Assembly (NCBI RefSeq): GCF_006715485.1
Contig: NZ_VFNH01000002.1
Location: 744,001-808,000, forward strand
From: Herbaspirillum sp. SJZ107
GTDB lineage: Bacteria; Pseudomonadota; Gammaproteobacteria; Burkholderiales; Burkholderiaceae_D
Length of the DNA stretch: 64,000 bases
Direction: 5' to 3'
Each line of letters opens with the position of its first letter. The first letter of the stretch is position 1. Positions 1 to 10,893 of this stretch are shown in pieces. The notes beneath the pieces were generated by a model that saw nothing but the letters and a program-made list of their open reading frames with translations, did not search any database and was not told the DNA's origin. The translations under genes and the position numbers were made by a program.

Positions 1-282
1 TACGACATGATCTACACCCAGCCGGTGGTGTACGAATTCCCGTTACTGAAAATGCCGGTGCTGCTGCTGATCGGGACCAGGGACACCACCGCCATCGGCA
101 AGGATGCCGCCCCGGCCGAGCTGCGTCCCAAGCTGGGCAATTACGCGGAACTGGGCAAGCGTGCGGCCAGGGCGATTCCCCATGCGACGCTGGTCGAATT
201 CGGCAACATGGGACATGCCCCGCAGATGCAGGATCCGGCGGCGTTTCATGCGGCGCTGCTGAAGGGTCTCGCGGCCAAGTGA
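1..282 (+). CDS. Alpha/beta hydrolase, C-terminal part (5' end outside window)
   Basis: The reading frame is open from the first base and ends at a stop at 280-282, so only the last 93 or so residues are seen. They fit the end of an alpha/beta hydrolase. A beta strand (PVLLLIGTRDTT) carries the likely catalytic acid Asp. Near the end, EFGNMGHAPQ carries the likely catalytic His, followed by the usual closing helix (FHAALLKGL). The nucleophile elbow lies upstream of the window, so the substrate cannot be inferred. The next gene is convergent, 24 bases away. Confidence 0.8.
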   Translation, partial: YDMIYTQPVVYEFPLLKMPVLLLIGTRDTTAIGKDAAPAELRPKLGNYAELGKRAARAIPHATLVEFGNMGHAPQMQDPAAFHAALLKGLAAK

Positions 283-306
283 AACCCGCGCCACGGCGCC
301 GGCCGG

Positions 307-2049
307 CTAGCGGCGCTGCCGCGGACTGCCGGCGTCGTTCTTGCGCAAGGCCTTGACGAAGGCATCGTTGAGGTCGCCGGCCGTGAACGGCTTGCGCACG
401 AACTGCACGTCGAGCGCCTGCAGCCGTTCCGGCGACAGCATGTAGCCGCTGGTCAGTACCACCGGCAGCGCCGGATGGCGCTCGGCCAGCCAGCGCGCCA
501 GGTCGATGCCGTCCATCGTGCCGGGCATCATGACGTCGGAAAACACGAGGTCGATGTCCCGTAAGTCTTCCCGGATCGCCGCATCGGCGCTGTCGACCAC
601 GCGCACGCCGGCCTTCAGCGACTGCAGCAGGCCGACCGTGGCGTCGGCGACCGCGGGGTCGTCCTCGACGTACAGCACGCGCAGCCCCGCCAGGCCGCCG
701 GCACGCAGTGTGGACGGATCGACGGGCGCTGCCTGTGCCTGCTCCCGGCTGCGCGGCAGCAGGATGCCGATCGTGGTGCCGACCGCCTCGTGCCGGATGA
801 AGGCCAGGCCATGGCTCTGGATGGCGAATCCGTACACCTGGGACAGGCCGAGCCCGGTGCCCTTGCCGATCGGCTTGGTCGTGAAGAAGGGTTCGAACGC
901 CTGCTGCGCGGTGGCTTCGGACATCCCTTCGCCTTCATCCGTCATGAACACCCCGACGAAGTCGCCGCTGAGGCGGTCCCCTTGCGGCAGTGCCGGATCG
1001 GGCAATACCCAGTTACGCACCTGCAGGGTCAGGGCGCCGCCATCGGGCATGGCGTCGCGCGCGTTGCCGGCGATGTTCAGCAGCGCCGCGTCGAGCTGCG
1101 CCGGATCGGCCAGCACTGCCCACAGCGACGATGCCAGTTCCATGTGAAAGCGCACGTCCGGCCCCAGGGTGCGCAGGATCATCTCGGAGGTCGCGCGCAG
1201 GTGGATGCGCATGTCGATGGCGACGCTGGCCAGCGGCTGGCGGCGCGCATAGGCCAGCAACTGCTGGGTCAGCGAAGCGCCATGTCCGGCCGAGCGGCGG
1301 ATGGCGTCGAGTGCGCGCGTCACGCGCGGATCGTCGGTCTTCGCCAGCAGCATGCGCAGCAGGATTTCGCTGCCTGCCACCACTTGCAGGATATTGTTGA
1401 AGTCATGGGCGATGCCGCCGGTCAGCTGGCCCAGCGATTCCAGGCGGCGCGCCTCGGCCAGCGACTGTTCGGCCCGGTGGCGCTCCTGCACTTCGTGTTG
1501 CAGCAGGCGCGTGCGTTCCTCGACGGTCGACTCCAGCCGGCCCGCATGTGTCGACAATTCGTCCAGCTGGTCGCGCACCGCGAATTGCAGGCGGCGCGTA
1601 CGCAGGGCCGAACGCAGGGCCATGGTCAATGCCAGGCGGGTGGTGGGGCGCGTCAGCAGGATCACATTGCCGATGCCTGCCAGCCGGGTGTAGCGGTCGG
1701 TGTCGATCTCGCGGCTCTCGTCGCTGGCCAGCACCACGATCGGCAGGTCGGACCACGCCGGCTGATGGCCCAGTCTTGCGCTCAGGTCCTGCAGGGAGCA
1801 ACGCGCCAGCCCCTCCTCGGTAATGACGAGGGCCAGGGCGCTGTCGTCCGCCGCCGCGTAGAACGCCGCCGCATCGGCGCACACGCAGGCCTGCACGCCT
1901 TCGGACTCGATGAGCGCACGCAGGGTGCCGGCGTCGCCCGCAACCGGGGCAAACACTACCAGCGCCTGGCGCGGCTCAGGCATCGAGAGGGCCCGCTCCG
2001 AACTCGTCATCATTTCCCCGGATACGTTCGCCGATGCGGATGCCCGCAT
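307..2049 (-). CDS. Hybrid histidine kinase with N-terminal pseudo-receiver and C-terminal receiver
   Basis: A soluble sensor kinase of about 580 residues with no predicted membrane segment. It begins with a receiver-like fold (about 25-150) in which the phosphoacceptor Asp position reads ITEEGL, so it is probably a pseudo-receiver. A short coiled coil follows, then a HisKA domain with the phosphorylated His in GGIAHDFNN. The HATPase domain has NARDAMPDGG, FEPFFTTKPIGKGTGLGL, and the C-terminal receiver has VEDD and the acceptor Asp in FSDVMMPG. It lies downstream of, and overlaps, the kaiC-like gene on the same strand, so the two are probably co-transcribed. The start is uncertain: ATGs at 2049, 2013, 2010 and 1983 are possible, and the last overlaps the kaiC stop with a GGAG upstream. 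Confidence 0.85.
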   Translation of the reverse strand: MRASASANVSGEMMTSSERALSMPEPRQALVVFAPVAGDAGTLRALIESEGVQACVCADAAAFYAAADDSALALVITEEGLARCSLQDLSARLGHQPAWSDLPIVVLASDESREIDTDRYTRLAGIGNVILLTRPTTRLALTMALRSALRTRRLQFAVRDQLDELSTHAGRLESTVEERTRLLQHEVQERHRAEQSLAEARRLESLGQLTGGIAHDFNNILQVVAGSEILLRMLLAKTDDPRVTRALDAIRRSAGHGASLTQQLLAYARRQPLASVAIDMRIHLRATSEMILRTLGPDVRFHMELASSLWAVLADPAQLDAALLNIAGNARDAMPDGGALTLQVRNWVLPDPALPQGDRLSGDFVGVFMTDEGEGMSEATAQQAFEPFFTTKPIGKGTGLGLSQVYGFAIQSHGLAFIRHEAVGTTIGILLPRSREQAQAAPVDPSTLRAGGLAGLRVLYVEDDPAVADATVGLLQSLKAGVRVVDSADAAIREDLRDIDLVFSDVMMPGTMDGIDLARWLAERHPALPVVLTSGYMLSPERLQALDVQFVRKPFTAGDLNDAFVKALRKNDAGSPRQRR

Positions 2050-3454
2050 CGGTCAGTTCGAGCGCGTGGATGTCATGCGCATGCGGCCCCTGGCGCTTCT
2101 TGAGCACGCACACCGCCTTGTACACGGTGTTATCCCTTTCATAGTAGCGCATGGAAATGATGTTGTCCGTAATAATGCTGAGCGCGTCCGGTTCCTTCGA
2201 CGTATCCAGTTGCGCCGAATGGGCGCCAACCACGATCGCCGTCACATTCATGTTGTTCAGGTAGGAAAACAGTTCATTCATCTGGAGCAGCAGCGATTTT
2301 TCTTCCCTGATCACGTCCAGATAGGAATTGATGCTGTCGATGATGACCAGTTTCACGTCCTTGTCTTCGACCAGGCGCCGTACGTTCCAGATGAATTCGC
2401 CCGGCGAAATGCGCGAGGGGTTGACGCGGCGCAGGAAGAAGCGGTGAGCGCCGGTGTCCGCATCCGGCTCCTGGCTGCCGGTATCGCCCTGTTTCGCTTC
2501 GCCTGCCGGCATGCCTGCCACCATGCGCGAACGCAGCGTCGTCTCCGACTCGTCGAAGTTGAAATAGGCGACCTTGTGCCCGGTTTTCAGGGCGGACGAT
2601 GCGTACTGCAAGGCGAGCGTGGATTTTCCGGTGCCGGAAGGACCCAATATCATGGTCGAACTGCTGGCCGTCAACGGCCCGCCGAACAAGGTGTCGAAGG
2701 CCTCGACGCCACTCGGTATGGTGAACTCTTCAGGGGGGCGATGATGTTCTTGCGCAATGAGGCTGGGGAAAACCAGGATCTCGCCGGTCACGATCGAGTA
2801 GTCGTGCCATCCGGTTTGAAAACTACCGCCGCGCATCTTGACGATGTGCAGGCGGCGCCGTGCAGCCCCGAAGCTGCGCTCGATGTACTCCAGCGAAACG
2901 ACGCTGTGCACCGCGCTCTGCAGCTCGTATTCGCGGCCATCCGCAGTGATATCGTCGAGCAGCAGCACGGTGGCCCCGATCTTGGTCAGGCGCTGGCGCA
3001 GGGCGATGATCTGGCGCCGGTAGTGGGCACTGTCGCGCGCCAGCAGGCGGATCTCGACCATCGAATCGATCACGACGCGCACCGCGCCGGCCTGGGCGAC
3101 ACAGTCGGCGATGCGGTTCACCAGACTGACGAGCTCGGTGTCGGTCGGCAGCAGGATGGTCTGCGGCGACGTCTCCTCGGGCAGGGGGATCATTTCCACG
3201 ATGTCGATGCCGTCGAGCGACCAGCCATGGTTGTCCGCGGTTTCGCGCAGTTCGTCTTCGCCTTCCGAAAGGCTCAGGTACAGCCCGGCCGTGCCCATTC
3301 TTGCACCTTCGAGCAGGTAACGCAGGCCGAGCGTCGTCTTGCCGGTACCCGGCCGTCCTTCGACCAGGTGGATGCGGCGCGGTACCAGGCCGCCATGCAA
3401 GACCGCGTCGAACTCCGGGATCCCGGTCGGGATTCTTTCTGGATGAATAGTCAT
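1976..3454 (-). CDS. KaiC-like circadian clock family ATPase
   Basis: A double RecA-fold ATPase of 492 residues, close to cyanobacterial KaiC (about 519). The first domain has Walker A GRPGTGKTT at residues 33-41. The second has GPSGTGKST and a catalytic-glutamate region NFDESE. The region matching the KaiC autophosphorylation sites reads ALSIITDN, which keeps a Ser but has Ile where clock KaiC has Thr432; this alignment is from memory. No kaiA or kaiB is nearby, so it is more likely a signalling ATPase working with the adjacent hybrid kinase than a full clock. The ATG at 3454 is preferred over upstream codons because AAGGCGG precedes it and the protein then starts at the conserved IPTGIPEFD segment. 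Confidence 0.88.
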   Translation of the reverse strand: MTIHPERIPTGIPEFDAVLHGGLVPRRIHLVEGRPGTGKTTLGLRYLLEGARMGTAGLYLSLSEGEDELRETADNHGWSLDGIDIVEMIPLPEETSPQTILLPTDTELVSLVNRIADCVAQAGAVRVVIDSMVEIRLLARDSAHYRRQIIALRQRLTKIGATVLLLDDITADGREYELQSAVHSVVSLEYIERSFGAARRRLHIVKMRGGSFQTGWHDYSIVTGEILVFPSLIAQEHHRPPEEFTIPSGVEAFDTLFGGPLTASSSTMILGPSGTGKSTLALQYASSALKTGHKVAYFNFDESETTLRSRMVAGMPAGEAKQGDTGSQEPDADTGAHRFFLRRVNPSRISPGEFIWNVRRLVEDKDVKLVIIDSINSYLDVIREEKSLLLQMNELFSYLNNMNVTAIVVGAHSAQLDTSKEPDALSIITDNIISMRYYERDNTVYKAVCVLKKRQGPHAHDIHALELTDAGIRIGERIRGNDDEFGAGPLDA

Positions 3455-3621
3455 AGTGCCGCCTTGCCAGTAAATTGGTGAGTCGATCCACAAGGTGAAC
3501 CGATTGTTACTGCAATGATAATTTGCTTGTTCAATTTGTGTCGCAGGGGACATTTAAAGAATGCAATTCAATCAATGGTATCCTTGGTGCAATAAGGGAA
3601 ATTCTACCCAATCGAGACATC

Positions 3622-5511
3622 ATGACGACCCAGGCCCAGCCCCAGCACCAGCCCGCCAGCGAACCAACATCCGAACCCAAACACCCGCGCGCCGCCTACA
3701 GCGACGGCCCGCGCCTCCTGGCCGACATCGGCGCGACCCATGCGCGCTTTGCGCTGGAAACCGCGCCGGGCGCGCTGCGCGACGTGGCGGTGCTGCTGTG
3801 CGACGACTACCCGGGCATCGAACCGCTGCTGCAGGCTTACCTGGCGCAGGCTAATGCCGGCCGCATCAGCCACGCCGCATTCGCGCTGGCCAATCCGATC
3901 AGCGGCGATTTCATCCGCATGACCAACCGCGACTGGCAGTTCTCCACCGACGAGGTAAGGCGCACGCTCGGCCTGAACACGCTTCTGATCGTGAACGACT
4001 TCACGGCATTGGCGATGGCCTTGCCAGGCTTCCGGCCGGAAGACCTGATGCAGGTAGGCGGCGGCAAGCCGCAGGCGAACGCGGTGGCCGGCGTGCTCGG
4101 CCCCGGTACCGGCCTGGGCGTGTCGGGCGTGATCCCGACCGTGGACGGCTTCGTCACCCTCGGCAGCGAGGGCGGCCACGTCAACTTCGCGCCGAGCGAC
4201 GAGCGCGAGTTCGCGATCCTGCAGTACGCCTGGCGCGAATGGCGCCACGTCTCGAACGAGCGCCTGATTTCCGGCCCCGGCATGGAAATCATCTACCGCG
4301 CGCTGGCGCAGCGCAATGGCGTCAGCGTGAAGATACGCAGCTCGGCCGAGATCATCAGCGGCGCGCTCGACCAGCATGACCCGCTGTGCCTGGAGGTGCT
4401 GGAATGCTTCTCGGGCATGCTGGGCGGCGCGGCGGCCAACCTCGGCGTCACGCTCGGCGCTTTCGGGGGCATCTTCATCGGCGGCGGCATCGTGCCGCGC
4501 ATGGGCGAATGGTTCAAGACGTCGCCGTTCCGCGCGCGCTTCGAAGCCAAGGGCCGCTTCACCGACTACGTGGCCCAGATCCCGACCTACGTGATCATGA
4601 CGCCGAATCCGGCGCTGAACGGGGTGTCGGCGATCCTGTCCGAGCACCTGCGCAACCGCAGCGGCGCCAACACCCTGATGGAGCGCGTGCAGAACCTGCA
4701 GCACGAACTGTCGCCGGCCGAACAGCGCGTCGCCAGCCTGGTCATCGAGCATCCGCGCAAGGTATTGTCCGAGCCGATCGCCGAGATCGCGAAGCTGGCC
4801 GACGTCAGCCAGCCGACCGTGATCCGCTTCTGCCGCTCGCTCGGCTTTACCGGCCTGGCCGACTTCAAGTTGAAATTCGCGGGCAGCCTGACCGGCACCA
4901 TCCCGGTGCGCCACAGCCAGGTGCGCATGACCGACAGCACCCACGATTTGTCGGCCAAGGTCATCGACAACACGGTGTCGGCGATCCTGAAATTCCGCGA
5001 CCAGCTCGACGTGCACTCGATCGACCGCGCCATCGAGATCCTGCGCAAGGCAAAACGCATCGAGTTCTACGCGATGGGCAATTCACGCGTGGTGGCGCTC
5101 GACGGCCAGCACAAGTTCTTCCGCTTCCGCATCCCGACCAGCTCCTACGGCGACTCGCACCTGTTCTCGATGGCGGCCGAGCTGCTCGGCCCCGGCGATG
5201 TCGTGATCGCGATCTCGACCGCCGGCCAGCTGCCCGAGCTCCTGGGCGCGGTCGACACCGCGCGCGCCGCCGGCGCCGACGTCATCGCCATCACCAGCAG
5301 CAAGTCGGCACTGGCGCGCAAGGCCAGCATCTGCCTGGCGGTCGACCACGCCGAGGATTCGACGACCTTCCTGTCGATGATTTCGCGCATCCTGCAGCTG
5401 CTGCTCATCGACATCATGGCGGTGGGGATTTCGCTGGGGCCGCAGGGAGAAGCGGCGGGCGAGGGCGACAGCGAGCGCCGCCGCCTGCTGATCTCGCACC
5501 TGGACAGCTGA
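3622..5511 (+). CDS. Bifunctional glucokinase / RpiR-family (HexR-like) regulator, copy 1
   Basis: A fusion of 629 residues. Residues about 30-345 are a Glk-type glucokinase (ATP + glucose to glucose 6-phosphate) with the phosphate-binding start LLADIGATHARFAL and the glucokinase motifs GPGTGLGVSG and GSEGGHVNFAP. Residues about 352-425 are an RpiR helix-turn-helix (IAEIAKLADVSQPTVIRFCR). Residues about 466-600 are a SIS sugar-phosphate-binding domain. HexR-type regulators respond to 2-keto-3-deoxy-6-phosphogluconate and control Entner-Doudoroff genes; joining kinase and regulator is known in Burkholderiales. In this copy the SIS loop reads AISTAGQLPELL, lacking the second Ser of the usual SxSG. 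It is divergent from kaiC, with 167 bp between starts. The ATG at 3622 gives the shortest N-terminus compatible with the paralogue. Confidence 0.93.
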   Translation: MTTQAQPQHQPASEPTSEPKHPRAAYSDGPRLLADIGATHARFALETAPGALRDVAVLLCDDYPGIEPLLQAYLAQANAGRISHAAFALANPISGDFIRMTNRDWQFSTDEVRRTLGLNTLLIVNDFTALAMALPGFRPEDLMQVGGGKPQANAVAGVLGPGTGLGVSGVIPTVDGFVTLGSEGGHVNFAPSDEREFAILQYAWREWRHVSNERLISGPGMEIIYRALAQRNGVSVKIRSSAEIISGALDQHDPLCLEVLECFSGMLGGAAANLGVTLGAFGGIFIGGGIVPRMGEWFKTSPFRARFEAKGRFTDYVAQIPTYVIMTPNPALNGVSAILSEHLRNRSGANTLMERVQNLQHELSPAEQRVASLVIEHPRKVLSEPIAEIAKLADVSQPTVIRFCRSLGFTGLADFKLKFAGSLTGTIPVRHSQVRMTDSTHDLSAKVIDNTVSAILKFRDQLDVHSIDRAIEILRKAKRIEFYAMGNSRVVALDGQHKFFRFRIPTSSYGDSHLFSMAAELLGPGDVVIAISTAGQLPELLGAVDTARAAGADVIAITSSKSALARKASICLAVDHAEDSTTFLSMISRILQLLLIDIMAVGISLGPQGEAAGEGDSERRRLLISHLDS

Positions 5512-5829
5512 ACGGCAGCAGTCCTCAGAAGGCCTTGCCGGCGCTCAGCCAGCCGCGCACCGACGACTGGGCGCCGGCCAGCGCCGGCAGGGCGCCGGTG
5601 CGCTTTCGACAAAGGCGAGCGCCTGCCAGCGGCCTGCAAGGTCCCCGCGCTCGTGGCGCAATCCGGCCGAGCCGACGTGGCCGGTATTTTGATTTAACAC
5701 CTTGAAACGTCTCTTACAGGCCCGTGAACAGCTTTCTGGGGCACTTGGCGGCACACTGTGAACGTCCGTACAGAGCGCACTCAAAGTTGCGCGGTAGCAT
5801 TTGCCATCGATATAGAGAAGGAAAACATC
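5512..5829. other. Intergenic region with a possible decayed outer-membrane protein end
   Basis: A 318-base stretch without an intact gene. On the minus strand, one frame reads AGRWQALAFVESAPAP and another continues LAGAQSSVRGWLSAGKAF before a stop at 5525-5527. Together they resemble the end of a beta-barrel protein with the terminal Phe typical of outer-membrane proteins, broken by a frameshift. This is a weak reading. The right end must contain the promoter of the gene at 5830. I see no clear terminator for the upstream fusion gene. Confidence 0.25.
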
Positions 5830-6255
5830 ATGAAATTCGCCAAGCCAACCCTCATGCGTATCGCAGCCGCCCTGGCCCTGACTGCTGCAGCCACTTCCTC
5901 GTTTGCCCAAAGCCAGGAAGCGCGCCGTGGTTTCGACGCCGGCTACGAAGCGGGCCAGCGCGACGCCCAATACGACCGTGGTGACCGCGGCGGCCCGCGC
6001 GGCCCGCGCTGGGACCGCGTACGCATCCTGGAAGCCGAATATGGCGCGCGCGGCCGCATGTGCGACGCGCGCCGCGCAGTCCAGCGCGACGTCGTGCGCA
6101 ACCGCGGCGCGATCCAGGTCGACAACGGGCTGTGCGGCGATCCGGCAGGCGGTATCCCGAAACGCCTGCGCGTGGTCTACCGCTGCCACGATACCGCCCC
6201 GGGACGCGTGGTCGCACGCGAGGGCGAGACCCTGCGCCTGACCTGCCGCTGGTAA
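5830..6255 (+). CDS. Small secreted protein of unknown function
   Basis: This encodes 141 residues with a clear signal peptide (about 1-25, cleavage after SSFA-Q). The mature protein starts with an Arg/Gly/Asp-rich stretch (RRGFDAGYEAGQRDAQYDRGDRGG) that is probably disordered. A small domain with three cysteines follows, ending in a strand-rich segment (RLRVVYRCHD, ETLRLTCRW). The ATG at 5830 has AGAAGG eight bases upstream. I do not recognise the family. It is convergent with the pullulanase gene, with only one base between the two stops, so any shared terminator must lie inside coding sequence. Function unknown; periplasmic or secreted location is an inference from the signal peptide. Confidence 0.75.
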   Translation: MKFAKPTLMRIAAALALTAAATSSFAQSQEARRGFDAGYEAGQRDAQYDRGDRGGPRGPRWDRVRILEAEYGARGRMCDARRAVQRDVVRNRGAIQVDNGLCGDPAGGIPKRLRVVYRCHDTAPGRVVAREGETLRLTCRW

Positions 6256-6256
6256 G

Positions 6257-8992
<2,736 letters not shown>

Positions 8993-9037
8993 GAATCGAG
9001 AATCGTGAAACAAAAGCGGGACCGCTTGTCGGACTGA

Positions 9038-10636
9038 CTAAGCGGCTTCATTACGGTAGTTGTTTACCATGCGGTAGCGTGTCGCATACCAGCCGAAGGC
9101 CAATGCGGCGATGAAGGCGAACGCGGCAAAGAAGTACATCTGGAAGGCCATCACGCCCAGCCCGGTGCTGGCGATGTGGGCCAGCACGGTCTCGTTGCGC
9201 ACGCTGGCGTTCACGATCAGCACCCACAGGCTGCCGACCGTCACCGCCAGCGACCAGAAGGCCATGATCGCGCCCTTCATCGAGCGCGGCGCCTGGCTGT
9301 AGGCGAATTCGAGGCCGGTGGCCGAGACCAGCACCTCGCCCATGGTCAGCAGCGCGTAGGGCAGGATCTGCCAGGCCATCGAGACCGCCGTGCCGCCATC
9401 CATCACCACCTGGATGGTGCCGATCGCGACCCAGGACAGGCTTGATAACGCGATCCCGGCGGTCATGCGGCGCAGCGCGGTCGGCTCCCAGCCGAGGCGG
9501 CGCAATGCGGGGAACACGGCGAGGTTGTTGACCGGGATGAGCAGCATCACCAGCAGCGGATTCAGGGCCTGCATCTGGGCCGGCTCGAAGCGGAACTCGC
9601 TGCCGAACAGATGCAGCGTCGGGCGCAGCATGCCGCCCGCCTGCACGATCCAGGTCGAGGCCTTCTGGTCGAACAGCGACCAGAACGGCGTCACCAGCGC
9701 GAACACGATCAGCACGCGCAGCACGCCGCGCACGCCGTCGACCGCCTCGTCGGGGTGGATCCCGCGCGCGCGTTCCAGCTGCATGGCGACGCCGATGCCG
9801 CCAAAGGCGAGCAGCAGCACCAGGGCCGTGCAGGCGGCGATCACGAAGCCCCAGGACGGGCTCATGGCCAGCGAGGTCACGGCACCCGCCGCGCCGATGC
9901 AGGCGACCGCCAGGCCGGGCCGGCCGGCGCCCGGCTTCCTGGCCAGCAGGGCGGTGCGCGCCACGCGCGTGAACGAATGCGGATCGGCCGCGCTCGGCGG
10001 CACGTGCACGTATTTCCTGCGGCCGCTCCAGAACACCAGCGTCGCGATCAGCATCAGGATGCCGGGGATGCCGAAGGCCACCGCCGGACCGTAGTCGCGC
10101 AGGAACACCGGCATGAGGAGGGACGCGAAGAAGGAGCCGAAGTTGATGATCCAGTAGAAGGCGTCGAACACCACCTTGGCGCGGTCCTTGTTGGTGTGGT
10201 CGAACTGGTCGCCCACGAACGAGGACACCAGCGGCTTGATGCCGCCCGAGCCGAGCGCGATCAGGAACAGGCCGAGGTAGAAGCCGCGCACGTTGTCCTC
10301 GAACGCGGCCAGGCATGCGTGGCCGGCGCAGTACACGAGGCTGAGCCAGAACACGGTGTTGTACTTGCCGAAGAAGCGGTCGGCCAGCCAGCCGCCCAGC
10401 AGCGGGAAGAAGTAGACGCCGATGACGAAGGTGTGGAACACGTCCTTGGCCTCGCCGGCGCGCTGGGCTTCGGGCAGGAACAGCAGCAGCGACGAGATCA
10501 GGAAGGGCGTCAGGATGTTGCGCATGCCGTAGAAGCTGAAGCGCTCGCAGCCTTCGTTGGCGATGATGTAGGGGATCTGGCGCGGCATGCGGCCGGTCCC
10601 GGCGGGGGCTGCTACCGATGGCGGGGTCTGGGTCAT
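9038..10636 (-). CDS. POT/PTR2-family proton-dependent oligopeptide transporter
   Basis: A 532-residue inner-membrane carrier of the POT (PTR2) family within the major facilitator superfamily. It takes up di- and tripeptides with protons. The first helix contains the signature ExxER in ANEGCERFSFYGMRN. The second POT motif is present around GGWLADRFFGKYNTV, and the C-terminal half has the helix array expected of a 12-14 helix transporter. It precedes pulA on the same strand and may share its transcript. A peptide carrier in an alpha-glucan gene block is unexpected, and the real substrate could differ. Start ATG is at 10634-10636, after a GGAG in the upstream sequence GGTCAGGAGACCCCG. Confidence 0.93.
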   Translation of the reverse strand: MTQTPPSVAAPAGTGRMPRQIPYIIANEGCERFSFYGMRNILTPFLISSLLLFLPEAQRAGEAKDVFHTFVIGVYFFPLLGGWLADRFFGKYNTVFWLSLVYCAGHACLAAFEDNVRGFYLGLFLIALGSGGIKPLVSSFVGDQFDHTNKDRAKVVFDAFYWIINFGSFFASLLMPVFLRDYGPAVAFGIPGILMLIATLVFWSGRRKYVHVPPSAADPHSFTRVARTALLARKPGAGRPGLAVACIGAAGAVTSLAMSPSWGFVIAACTALVLLLAFGGIGVAMQLERARGIHPDEAVDGVRGVLRVLIVFALVTPFWSLFDQKASTWIVQAGGMLRPTLHLFGSEFRFEPAQMQALNPLLVMLLIPVNNLAVFPALRRLGWEPTALRRMTAGIALSSLSWVAIGTIQVVMDGGTAVSMAWQILPYALLTMGEVLVSATGLEFAYSQAPRSMKGAIMAFWSLAVTVGSLWVLIVNASVRNETVLAHIASTGLGVMAFQMYFFAAFAFIAALAFGWYATRYRMVNNYRNEAA

Positions 10637-10893
10637 CGGGGTCTCCTGACGTGTATCGTGCCGCGATCCTATGCAACCCTGCTCATCTTGGCAACAAGAA
10701 CTTGTTCGGCCAGCTCATTCACGTGACATTGAATATGTAGTTTGACTACTGCTGTGCTTGATATTGTTCGGCTATATGCATGCTAATCCAATGATTTTTA
10801 AGGATATTTGCCAGAATATACTGGATTGGCGCCGATTGTCAGCGCAGGACCTATCCTGTATATTGCGTAAAAATTACCAAACTCTACACAGCC
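10637..10893. promoter_or_regulatory. Divergent control region with two short inverted repeats
   Basis: A 257-base region between the divergent transporter/pulA unit and the alpha-glucosidase/glucokinase unit. It contains the inverted repeat GTAGT-TTG-ACTAC (10737-10749), whose right part overlaps a possible -35 TTGACT at 10742-10747. A second one is AACAAG-AA-CTTGTT (10693-10706). Both are of a size expected for dimeric repressors. The first resembles the TGTAG-type half sites reported for HexR, which would fit the HexR-like domain encoded at 12530. This is an inference only. Confidence 0.45.
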
